This document shows, piece by piece, positions 45,655 to 57,029 of a stretch of 64,000 nt of DNA. Position 1 is the stretch's first letter. Each line of letters starts with the position of its first letter. A model generated the notes under the pieces. The model was not told the origin of the DNA, ran no database searches, and was given only the letters and a program-made list of their open reading frames with translations. The stretch is from Liolophura sinensis (lineage: Eukaryota; Mollusca; Polyplacophora; Chitonida; Chitonidae): assembly GCF_032854445.1 (NCBI RefSeq), contig NC_088296.1, positions 2,567,246 through 2,631,245 on the forward strand, in the 5' to 3' direction. The translations under genes were made by a program, and so were the position numbers.

Positions 45655-48600
45655 GCTATGGTTCACACCAACAGCAAAATATACCGCACACCTACAGCAA
45701 AATATATAGCACCACTACAGCAAAACATACTGCAAAACTACAGCAAAATATGCCGCACACCTAAAGCAAAATAAACTGCACACCTACAGCTAAATATATT
45801 GCAAAGCAACAGCAAAACATACCGCACACCTACAGCAAAACATACCGCACACCTGCAACAAAATATACCGCAAAGCCACAACAAAACATACCGCATACTT
45901 GCATCAAAACATACCGCACACCTACAGCAAAATATACCAAAAAGCCACAGCAAAAACTACTGCACGCCTACAGCAAAACATACCGCAAAACCATAGCAAA
46001 ACATACCGCACACATACAGCAAAACGCAGTGCTCTCGAACAGCAAAACAAAGGACACACCTACGGTAAACACACCGCACACCTACAGCAAAACCTACTGC
46101 ACACCTACGGCAGAATATACCCCCTTCCCAAAAAAAACCCCACAGCAAAACATACCGAACACCTACAGCAAAATATATCAAAAAGCAAGAGAAAGACATA
46201 CTGCCACAGAAAAATATACTGCACACATGCAGCAAAAGCATACCGCAAAACTACAGGAAAAACATGCCACTAACCTACAGCAAAATATACCTCAAAACTA
46301 CACAAAAACGTAAGGTACATTTACAGTAAACACACCGCACACCTACAGCAAAACAAAGCGCACACCTACAACAAAATAAAAACAAAAAGCCACAGCAAAA
46401 CATACTGCACACCTACAGCAAAAAATACCGCACACCTACAGCAAAATATCCAGCAAATCTACAGGAAATCATATAGCACACGTACAGCAAAACATATAGC
46501 AAGCCTACAGCAAAATGTACCTTACAAATACAGGAAAACATACCGCAAACCTACAACAAAATATTCTACACACCTACAGTATACACAGTGTACAACTTCA
46601 GTATACACGGCGCACACCTACAGAAAAACAAAGAGCACACCTACAACAAAATATACCGAAAAGCCACAGCAAAACATAATGCACACCACACATACCGCGA
46701 ACCTACAGAAAAACATATGGCACACCTTCAGCAAAACAAACAACACACACACAGCAAAACATAACGCCCACCTACAGTAAACACACCGCACACCTACAGG
46801 AAAACAAAGCGCACACCTACAACAAAATATAACAAAAAGCCAAAGCAAAATATGCCGCACACCAACAAGAAAACATACTGCACAATTACAGCAAAATATA
46901 CCGCACACCTACAGCAAAATATATCGCAAATCTACAGGAAAAAATATAGCAAACATATTGCACACCTACTGCAAAACATACCGCAAAACTACATCAAAAC
47001 ACACCGCACACCTAAAGCAAAACAAAGCGCACACCTACAAGAAAATATAACAAAAAAGCCACAGCAAAACATACTGCACACCTACAGCAAATCAAAGCGC
47101 ACACCTACAGCAAAATATACCAAAATGCCAAGGCAAAATATACCGCACACCAACAGCAAAACATTCTGCACACCTACAGCAAAATATACCGCACACCTAC
47201 AGCAAAATATGTCGCAAATCTACAGGAAAATATATAGCAAACATATTGCACACCTACAGCAAAACATACCGCAAAACTACATTAAAATACACCGCACACA
47301 TAAACAAAACATAAAACAAAGGCCAAACCTACAACAAAATATACCAAACTGCCACAGAAAAATATACTGCACACATACAGCAAAAGCATACCGCAAACCT
47401 ACAGGGAAAACATGACACACACCTACAGGAAAATATACAGCAAAACTACTCTAAAACATACTGCGCACGTACAGCAAAACATATGACACACCTACAGCAA
47501 AACATACCGCACACCTACGACAAAACATACCGCACACCTATAGTATACACAGCGCACACCTACGGTAAGCACGCCTCACACCTACAGTATAAATAGCGCA
47601 CAACTTCAGTAAATACAACGCGAATCTACAGGAACACATATAGCACATCTACACAGCAAAACATGCCGCAAAACTACTGCAAAATACACCGCACACATAC
47701 AACAAAATATACCCCACACATACAGAATATACACCGCACACCTAGAGCAAAACAAAAAGCCACACCTACAACAATATATACCGCACACCTGCGGTAAACA
47801 TACTGCGAATCTACAGGAAAAAATATAGCACACCTAGAGTAAAACATACCGCAAAGCTAAAGGAAAATATACGGTACACCTACAACAAAATATACCAAAA
47901 AGCCACAGAAAAATATAGTGCACACCTACAGTAAAACATTCCGCACACCTAGAGAAAAATATACCGCAAACCGACAGCAAAACATACCGTACACCTGCAG
48001 CAAAATATACAGCACACCTACAGCAAAACATATCAAAAAACAACAGCAAAACATACCGCACACCTACAGAAAAATATACAGCACACCTACAGCAAAATAT
48101 ACTAAAAAGTCTACAAGAAAACATATTGCCTACCTACAGCGAAACACACCGCAAAATTAGAGCAAAGTATACTGCACACATACAGCAAAACATACCGCAC
48201 ACCTACAAATAAAAATTTTGCACACCTACAGTATACACAGAGCACACCTACAATGAACACACCGCACACCTACAGCAAAACAAAGACCACACCTACAACA
48301 AAATATGCCACAAAGCCACGGCCAAATACACCGCACACCTACAGCAAATTTTACCGCAAATCTACAGGAAACCATATAGCACACCTACAGCAAGACATAC
48401 GTCAAAGTCCCAGCAGAACATACCTCACACCTGCAGCAAAATATACAGCAAATCTTCAGGAAAACATATTGCACACCTACAGGGAAACATACCGCAAAAC
48501 TAGAGCAAAGTATACTGCACACCTACCGCAAAACATACCGCACACCTACAAAAAAATATTGCACACCTACAGTATACACACCGCACACCTACAGTATAAA

Positions 48601-49240
48601 CAGCGCACACCTACAGTAAACACACCGCACACATACAGCAAAACATGCCGCACGCCTACAGCAAAACATACCGCACGCCTACAGCAAACATACCGCACGC
48701 CTACAACACATACAATATACACAGCGCACACCTACGGTAAACACAGGACACACCTACGGTAAACACACTGCTTACCTAAAGTATAAATAGCGCATACCTA
48801 CAGTAAACACACCGCACACCTACAGCAAAGCATACCGCAAAACCACAGCAAAATATACCGCACATACAGCAAAACATACCGCTCACCTACAGCAAAATAT
48901 ACCGCACACCTACAGTATACACAGCCCAAACCTACGGTAAACACAGGGCACACCCACGGTAAACACCGCTTACCTACAGTATAAATAGCGCACACCTACA
49001 CTATAAATAGCCCACACCTACAGTATAAATAGATCACACCTACAGTAAACACACCGCACACCTACATGAACAAGATACATATAACACACCTATATAGTAA
49101 ATATACAGCACGCCTATAGTTAACATACCACAGACCTACAAGAAATTTGCTACACTGATAGATCATACATGGTATTCACCTACAGTAAGATCACAGCACA
49201 CCATCCACAGTAAATGCCCCACACAGCTACCGTAAAGGTT
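45655..49240. repeat. 3.6-kb satellite array B, ~23-bp unit (CACACCTACAGCAAAACATACCG)
   Basis: More than 150 imperfect units near ACACCTACAGCAAAACATAC plus CGC, with variants AAATATACCGC, AGTAAACACACCGC and AGTATACACAGCGC. As 23 is not a multiple of three, every frame cycles, giving 23-residue repeats of His/Tyr/Thr/Gln/Lys in all three frames; none is a gene. The right end flows into the unique block that is also found at 32555. Confidence 0.95.
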
Positions 49241-49249
49241 TTTCAAGCC

Positions 49250-50452
49250 TCCGGTAAACATATCGCACACCTGCAATAAGCATACATACACAAAGCGATC
49301 TGCATACTTAAACGTTGCGCTCGGCACAGCACACCTAAAGCAACCATACCACACATGCATCCATAGTAAACATATTGTACGTGAGAAGGTCTATTAGCAT
49401 CCTGCGGATGGTTATGGGTTTCTCCGAGGCTCTGTTCCACCCAGCATGCTGGCCGCCGTCAAAAAAGTGAAGTATTCCTGAGTACGGCGTAAAGCCCCAA
49501 TAACAAACTCAGATACATCAGAACCTAAGGAAAACCCACAGTACACCTAGGGGAAACGCACAGTACACCTATGGGAAACACACATCACACCTAGGGGAAA
49601 CGCACAGCACACCTATGATTAACGCACAACACACCTACAGAAAACGCATAAAACATCTACTTAAAAAGAACTGCACATTTTTACCAGAAACTCACCACAC
49701 ACCAACGATCCATTTCGGTACCGTATGGAATCGGTTTCAGTGGTTGGCAATTTGTAGCAGCATGCATCCCGCAATAACCTATCCAGCCTAATGCATGCGT
49801 CAAATCACTGCCATACATGGAATCGCACCAATTTCGCGTTTGTGAACCAATTAGCACGATAACAAACACACACAAAATAATTTTAATTTTTTTTTTATCC
49901 TTGGCCGATGGTTTTACAGATTTTATAAATAAATTCACTATGAAATTGTAACCTGGCCCAAGCCTGTTATCTATATACCGGATAACAGTTTTACAACAAA
50001 TAATTTTAAAGGTAACGGTGTTGCATTAGGTCCTGGAATAGCGTGTACGTCATAAATAGAGGGTGATATGACACGACCCTCACCACTTCCATCCCCTTGT
50101 TACACTATCTCTCCTTACTTCGCAGATGGGAGCTAAAATGATGCTTGTTGCTGTCTCGCTTGTCGCTCAGCACTGACTCTAGAGCAAGGGTACAGGGCTG
50201 TCTGGCTAGGTGTCAGTATAACTGATTGCGTGGGGTGTCATGTCTGGTGTCTTCGGCATGATACTTCAGTGGCATGGACTCAGCCTGACACAAGAGGACA
50301 CAGTATATGTAATCACACCCAATGACGCCTCGTTGTAACTGAAATATCATTTAAAACCTTAACCTAAAATTACGACATAAAGTATCAAGCATGCATACAA
50401 TAGTACACTACCTTATCAGTGTATGGACAAAAATGAAAAAAATGTCATAGCC
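49250..50452. repeat. Segmental duplication copy B (3' flank of paralog 3)
   Basis: Almost identical to 32555-33761: array end, SINE fragment at 49385-49505, AACTCAGATACATCAGAACC, TTTTTTTTATCCTTGGCCGA, GATGGGAGCTAAAATGATGC and GTGTCTTCGGCATGATAC. It leads straight into the complete terminal exon of paralog 3. Differences from copy A are scattered single bases. Confidence 0.92.
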
Positions 50453-53400
50453 TCAACCTTGTAAGCTGGATTTATTCCGTTCTGTGTGGATGCCGGATAT
50501 GGCTTTAATCCCACCTACACGACTAAGATACTCCAGTAACACGCGGGCTTTGAGTAGGTGAGCTCCTTTAGAGAAGTGACTTCCATCTAAGGAGGCCAAA
50601 TTTACCGTCAAGTTAAACGTGTCAAAATAATTTACTCCTCTGGGTTTTAAAACGTCTCTCACTACACTATTGAAATGCAAAACACTAGGGTTCGAATGAC
50701 TGCGCATTTTGGAAGTCATCAGGGGACCCAGTGCATGAGACCCAACCCAGATAACCTTTGGCCAAACTTGACCAGACTTCTCCAACATGTCTAGGATAGG
50801 GGAGACAACTTTTGAAATCACTCTTTGTGAACTGAAAGCGTCATGGTGTCCTATACCGATCACGAGAACCGAGCCTGGTTTCCCGATCAAGGAGGAAAAC
50901 GCTGTTAGAATTGAGCCAGAATACTTCGTGGACGGCAACTCGGATAGGCGAATATGCACACGTTCCCCACAAGAAGACTGCTCCCTCGCTTTCCACTCTC
51001 TCCAATCGATCCTGGAGAAGATCTTCAGACTACGATGTTTCTCTTTCAGTTCTGTAACATTGAAAAATACATGTGTGTAGATTATTTTAGATGTACACAT
51101 TTGTAAAGAACGCAAATGTTGAAGTGTCGAATTTGTAAATTTTAATATGGCACAGCATTTTAAAGGCTGTTAAACGTCAGTGCCAAAATCTTAAAATCTT
51201 AAAATCTTATCGGCAGTGCTATAAACTACGTTTTGAACAACGTTATGAACACGCTATGGACAACCCGTTAAACAACGTTTTGAACAACGTTATGAACAAC
51301 ACCATGAACAACAGTTTGAAAAACGTTATTGTAGAGAAATTTTAAACATTTATAACTCGGAACACATAAAAATGTAAATTTGACCACGGGCAGTGGTAGA
51401 TTATAAATCAGCCACGGCCAAAATGTTCCGCTTACGTGTAGCATTATTCAACTTGTATATAGCGTTTCAGTGTATGTATTTATTTATTTATATATTTCCC
51501 ACATAAAGTCGAAGCGTAAGCCAGCTTGAACTGGACTTGAACTCACAGCGATGGCATTGGTGAGGTGATCCTGGGGCAACTGCCACAAGGCGGCGTACGA
51601 CAGTTGTGGTAATATTGGAAGTCACGATTACCGTACCATTTTCCTGTATGTGCGATATCGTACAAGTATGATATCTTTGTGAAAGTCGCCCCTGGGTCAG
51701 TGGGCCTCACTGGCATGGTAACGTTTCAGCTTTAAGGCAGTGAAGTAGTTGTTGACATTATGTCGGACAAGTCATAAAGGTGCCCTATGTAATTACATAG
51801 CATTATTACAATCTAATACTATGCTATGTTCATTCTCTAAGAAGCAGTGTTGGACAGAGGGGTATGGTGACGGAGAGTTACGTGGACAGAAAGGCGTAGA
51901 TGGAGGCACACAGACATAGACAGAGTGCGACACACGAAAAGGGCACTCAAGCAAAAAGACAACACAGCGATAGGCAGAGACAGGAGCCGAAACAGACATT
52001 CTTCTACCAGTTATTAACAAGGACGGTTCATTTCGATACTCACAAGGTCAATTCCAAAAACGACGTATAACACAAACCGCCAAAGAACTAAGAAAGAGTA
52101 TACAGTACGAAAACAGGACTGAATCACGCAAAGAGAAACAGTTTTCAATGATGTTGGAAAGATGCAAGGTATGTTCTAGACGACAAAGTGATATCAGTAT
52201 TCAAATCGTGTTGCATGCTAGAAAAAGGGTTGTCGATTACAAAATATGTATCTCAGTTGCGCTTTGATTACAACTGTTCAAATATTCAACGTGCCGCGAT
52301 CTATTTCAACACGATGAATATACTGCCCCAAGGTTAAGCAGAGTTAGACACACTCGTCAATACCTGTACACTACTAACATATGGTTTGTCCGAATTTCAC
52401 ATATGTCTTATAAATGATAAATTCAAGGGACAGACAGATACAGTTATAGATTTATTTATTTATTTGATTGGTGTTTTCCCTTATACGACGGAGGCCAGCA
52501 CTATGGTGAGATGAAACCGGGTACAGCCCAGGGGAAGACCAAGACCTTCCACAGGTTGCTGCAGCACGTCCAGCCGGAGACGAAACCAACAGGAGCTAGA
52601 CTTGCACCCAGAGCAACCGCATTGGTGAGAGGCTCCTGGGTCATTGCGCTGGAATAACGTGTTAACCACCTCAGCCACAGAGGCCTCAACAGTGATAGAG
52701 ATTACAGTACGAACGACAAAGAGAACTCACCTTCAGGAAGTTTTGGTCCAAAGGAGCCGATTTCCTCATCTCCAGTTAACAAAATCTGAAAAGCCATATA
52801 CAAGTGTCGCATATGGGAATCGCCGATGAAGAGGAAATCCCCACTGTCCAAGAGGCGACATGTCTCGTTGGTAGAATACTGTCTCACTTGGCACTGAGTA
52901 TCGCGATTCTTCCACCTGGACAGTTCGGGGTAGAGACGCTGTCGCAAGTCATAACAAGTATCGCATACGCACTCCTGGGTGGTCTTATTTTGGCATGTCC
53001 CTTGAACGCAGCACGGCGTGCCGCCGTATGGGTCACAGACGGCACGGAACCAATTCAATCCAGGGAACGTGACGTCCCCGCAACGGCCGTCCTTTCGTTG
53101 TAACGGCTCAGGTAGTTTGTGGCGATTTCTCCCAAGACGTAGATATAATTGGGCGTCTTCTTCCTGCTCTTTCGTGTATGGTTCCCTGTGCCATTCTCCC
53201 GTCGTTAGACAATCCAATAACTCCTGTTGTGTCACATGTTTGGATTCCTTCAATGTGTCCACGGCCCTTGGAGGCGTAGTTTGCTGTCGCACACTCGGCA
53301 CAAAACTAGGACGCATGGCTGAAGGTACCGTCTTTTTCACCTGTGACATCTTCACGACTTCCTGATCGGGGGCTAAGCCAGATCTTTTGACAGGCGGGAG

Positions 53401-53490
53401 AGCAAAATCTGTTTTAGTTTTAAAAGACACCATAAGACCGTAGGCTGCCGCGATAAACACGAAAATGAGTAAACGCTTCTTCACTGACAT
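50453..53490 (-). CDS. PC-esterase/NXPE-like type II membrane protein, paralog 3
   Basis: Exons 53490-52731 (760 nt) and 51051-50453 (599 nt). The phase-1 intron has donor TGAAG|GTGAGT and acceptor GTTACAG|AACTGAAAG, giving about 452 residues. I chose the ATG at 53490 (MSVKKRLLIFVFIAAAYGLM, basic then hydrophobic anchor) over the in-frame upstream TTG. An acceptor-like TTTTTTTCAG at 53512 suggests a 5' UTR exon. Exon 1 has GRCGDVTFPGLNWF, DPYGGTPCC, CVCDTCYDLRQ and FIGDSHMRHLY; exon 2 has VLVIGIGHHDAF and DGSHFSKGAHLL. All presumed active-site residues are kept. It is the closest relative of paralog 2 and of the broken exon at 33762-34007. No frame damage is seen. Confidence 0.87.
51225..51345. 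repeat. Short, decayed version of the 12-bp intronic repeat
   Basis: TTTTGAACAACGTTATGAAC, AACAACGTTTTGAACAACG and similar words, fewer than ten units. It occupies the same place as 36588-37060 in the intron of paralog 2, about 55 bp after the shared AAAGGCTGT site. Confidence 0.8.
51475..51590 (-). mobile_element. Meta-SINE fragment with core deletion (antisense)
   Basis: TTTATTTATTTATATATTTC (tail) joins directly to CCCACATAAAGTCGAAGCG and CTTGAACTGGACTTGAACTC, CACAGCGATGGCATTGGTG (head side). Most of the core is missing. Confidence 0.7.
51591..52440. other. Intron sequence of paralog 3, nothing recognised
   Basis: About 850 bp without repeats or motifs. A 75-codon antisense frame (51793-52020) has no domain. 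Confidence 0.45.
52449..52688 (-). mobile_element. Meta-SINE in the intron of paralog 3 (antisense)
   Basis: TTTATTTATTTATTTGATTG, CGACGGAGGCCAGCACTATG, CTTCCACAGGTTGCTGCAG, AGAGCAACCGCATTGGTGAG and CCTCAGCCACAGAGGCCTC. The tail lacks the ACGCCGTACTCAAGAAT segment. It ends about 42 bp from the donor of exon 1, near where paralog 2 carries its inverted pair. Confidence 0.88.
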
Positions 53491-53499
53491 AGCTTCCAA

Positions 53500-54019
53500 A
53501 TATTTGAAAATCTGAAAAAAATAAATGAGGATATGGTGGACAAGTTGTTAAAGCATGTGCGAATAAAGCATTGTAAGGGATACTACGCTCTCAATCCGAA
53601 AAAAAAAAAGAAACATGAAATTACAAGGCATATGAAAATCCCTCTAAATTAAGACTAAATATGAGCGAGTGAATCTGGGAAGCTGAAGACAGCATAATTG
53701 TGGAAGACAAAATACATATTCCTTACAGTGCATACACCGGTCTCTACGTTCGTTTTATATGGGAACATGTCAAAATACCCTCAAGCAAGAACGCCCTCTA
53801 CCTAAACACCCTTTACATAAACGTCCCTACAATCACTAGCAAATTTTGTAGAGAAATCTGTACAAAAAAAGAGGTCACCGAGGTCACGGTGACGATGCAG
53901 GAAGTGACGTCAGGAAAAACATATAAATGCATATAAATGACTAAAAAGTAGCAAATTACCAGCACAATGCACTAAGCAGAATTGGAAAAAATGCAGTGAT
54001 GTTAGATGTAATTTCGTAG
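53500..54019. other. 5' flank of paralog 3, proximal part
   Basis: Begins with the acceptor-like T-rich run next to exon 1 and partly matches the segment upstream of paralog 2 (38340-38470; GAAAAAAATA and CAAGTTGTTAAA words). The insert containing a 78-codon frame at 53700-53936 is not seen upstream of paralog 2 and has no domain. Confidence 0.4.
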
Positions 54020-55430
54020 AGGTCATTGGTCTGGAATTACTCAGCAGGGTGTGTTGTCATCACGATTAACATACGACAGCATTAAAATCATGCAAAGGAA
54101 CCAAACTGTTTAGCCCCAATACCATGACTTAGGCAGAATAAGGTTAACAACGCATTATTTGTACACGGTTGCCCATCAAGGTACACTGAAGCACAATAAT
54201 TGGTATACGCATTCTGTAAGACGGCACGGAATCCAGGGACTACGTGATTTCCTTAGTAACAGACAGTGTTATAGCATAGGAAAAAGGCTATTTTTGAATC
54301 ATTTTTTTGAACTCAAGTGCTGTTTGTTGTACAACCAGGCTGGTCGCTGACGAAGTGGCAAACATGGGCCTTCCCCTACTATCGTTCAAGACAGGTTGGC
54401 CATTTAAATTTTCAAGCACTTGACGACAACCATGTGATCTCCAACTTCTGGGCCGTCTTACAGATCACAATTATGGAAAAGAAAGAACTAAAAATCGATA
54501 ATGAAGGGCCGTTGATAATCTGTATTAAAGGCGTAGCGCACGAAATTGGCTTGGACAATTAAGTACGCGCAACACTGTCAGTTTTTGAAGTAGTGAAGCG
54601 TGATTTGAGATATTATTCGAGAAGGCGGACAATTGTATATTTGCCGTTTTACTCTAAATAATTGTCTAAATAACATTGGAGTTAATACAAAACTCACGGC
54701 CTCGTCTGTCTAAAAAGCGGAGTTTGTTGACGTTCACAATTTATGTATGCAATCTCTGGCTATCATCTCTCGTGCTTCTCTGAATATCGCCCAGTGTTGT
54801 TCATTTCCTTATACTTTCCCAGGTTATCTAATACGAACAATCCGGTTTCTTTATGATTAATAAATGTTTGCTACACACATCCTTGACGTAAAGCTACACA
54901 GTTTCCTCAGCTTGATTTGGGATCAATTAAAAATTACATTAGTGTCAGGCTTGATCTCCGTTTCCTTCATCCCAAACCAAGGCAGGGGACTAGATGCCCT
55001 GTCATATCTGGCGGTGAAAAGCCCTTGTAAGTTGTAAGCCTAGTCGAGATCCAAGCGAATGCGTTCATTGAAAAAAGTAACTTACCTTATGGTGAGGCCT
55101 GCTCGTAGAATTGCTTCCCATAGCTACGTTCCCTTTATCCGTGTTTTGACTTAACTGAAGTTGGCTAGGTCTACTCCCTTTTTTTTCCTGTCAGTCTAAA
55201 CACATGACTTACGACGTGACTATTTTCCGGCCAAGTAACGTTTGCTTAAATGACTGGGTCCTTGGCGAGTTCGTACCTAAGAAGTAAAATGACACAAAGC
55301 CAGCTTGTGTGGCTAGTAACAGCACCATACGGCTCCCGTCGGTTGTCAACCTATTCTGGCTGGTCTTTACAGCCTGTACGAACAAGCTCCCGTAGTAAGG
55401 ATTAACGCCTCGAGTGGTGGGCGTGGATGG
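54020..55430. repeat. 5' flank of paralog 3, duplicated with 38.5-40.6 kb
   Basis: Shares AGGGTGTGTTGTCATCACG, ATTAACATACGACAGCATTA, AACCAAACTGTTTAGCCCC, CTGGTCGCTGACGAAGTGGC, GATCCAAGCGAATGCGTTCA and CTGTACGAACAAGCTCCCGT with the two blocks upstream of paralog 2. It combines features of both: the GTACACGG segment of the first and the CTGGTCGCTGACG segment of the second. Confidence 0.82.
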
Positions 55431-55900
55431 TGCTTTATTTTACTCATTGTCCAGCTTCTAGGCACAGTTCTTAGTACATTCATCGGCAAGAGGAAGAAAC
55501 TCATTTTCTATTGTAATGTAAACAGCTGGGATTAAGATAGCTAGACGATCACGCAGTAAGAACGCTCTTCTTTCACAGAGAACAAAAGCGACCGAGGTGA
55601 ATGACTGGGTGATCATTTAGCGTGGACAATGAAACCAAAGGTTGTAAGTGACTTAGACAATTGGTTCATTGTTTGACAAGTGTCTATCCTTTCACGATTG
55701 AAGTTAGATGAATTTAACTAAATATTTAAATTCACCTTAATCAATACATATGCGACGCTTATGTGTCGGTTTGTAAAACTAAACATATTGCTAATTTAAA
55801 GACGTTAATTTAAAAAAAAAACTTTGTGAAGCCATGTGACAAATCAATGACGCCAAATAGAGCGAATACATCTGTGGGAAATATGGTCTAATGCACAGCA
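55431..55900. other. Spacer, nothing recognised
   Basis: No gene, tandem repeat or SINE core identified. Confidence 0.4.
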
Positions 55901-56250
55901 CAACAGCCAACACATTAGAGACCTTCAGTGAACGTGTGATACACGGAACAGAGATCTTCAGTGAACGTGGGATACTCGTAACAGAGACCTTCAGTGAACG
56001 TGGGATACGCGGAACAGAGACCTTTAGTGAACGTGGGATACACGGAACAGAGATCTTCAGTAAACGTAGCATACGCGGAACAGAGACCTTCAGTGAATGT
56101 GGGACACGCGGAACGGAGATCTTCAGTAAACGTGGGATACGCGGAACAGCGATCTTCAGTGAACATAGGATACGCGGAACAGAGACCTTCAGTGAATGCG
56201 GGATACGCGGAACAGAGACTTTCAGTGAAAGTGGGATACGCGGAACATAC
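55901..56250. repeat. 33-bp minisatellite (TTCAGTGAACGTGGGATACG...)
   Basis: About ten copies of a 33-bp unit made of TTCAGTGAACGTGGGATACG followed by CGGAACAGAGACC. Eleven codons per unit keep frames open on both strands (FSERGIRGTET on plus, AYPTFTEGLCS on minus). It is immediately followed by the 87-bp array. Confidence 0.93.
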
Positions 56251-56334
56251 GAAGGCTTTAAACCAATCAGCTCCTTTCCAATTATGTTTTATCATCCCGA
56301 CAGACAATCATATATGGGTTAGGAAATGTCGAAG

Positions 56335-56868
56335 TCTTATGTCTAATGTGGACCACGCATATTTTAGTATCATTGTGAAGTACTGTAGTACCTTTCACAG
56401 GCTAACAATCTTTACCCCTACATTTATGTCTGATGTAGACCAAACACATTCTAGTATCATTGTGAAGTACTGTAGTTCCTTTTATAGGCTAACAATTTTA
56501 ACCCCTACATTTATGTCTGATGTAGACCAAACACATTCTAGTATCATTGTGAAGTACTGTAGTACCTTTTATAGGCTAACAATTTTTACCCCTACATCTA
56601 TGTCTGATGTGGACCACACACATTCTAGTATCATTGTGAAGTACTGTAGTACCTTTTATAGGCTAACAATTTTTACCCCTACATCTATGTCTGATGTGGA
56701 CCACACACATTCTAGTATCATTGTGAAGTACTGTAGTTCCTTTTATAGGCTAACAATTTTTACCCCTACATTTATGTCTGATGTAGACCAAACACATTCT
56801 AGTATCATTGTGAAGTACTGTAGTTCCTTTTACAGGCTAACACATTTTACCCCTACATCTATGTCTGA
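56335..56868. repeat. 87-bp tandem array, left part
   Basis: About six units running from TGATGTAGACCAAACACATT through AGTATCATTGTGAAGTACTG to CCCCTACATTTATGTC. Unit starts at 56431 and 56518 give 87 bp. Twenty-nine codons per unit keep one frame open. The array is cut at 56868 by a LINE and continues at 62453. Confidence 0.93.
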
Positions 56869-57029
56869 GTGAGTGAGTGAGTGAAAGTTTTAACGTCGTT
56901 TTCAACAATATTTCAGTTTTATCGCGACAATAAAACGTCAAATAGTCGCTCTACTACGGATAATTCATTTACTATTCAGTCAAAAAGGACGCCAGAAGTC
57001 ACATAACAAACACAGACGGTAGTTTAAAA

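Noticed and set aside
45799-48762. Lys/Thr/Gln-rich frames across 45.8-48.8 kb on both strands
   Set aside because: The 23-bp unit cycles through all three frames and every frame is similarly open. Composition reflects the satellite only.
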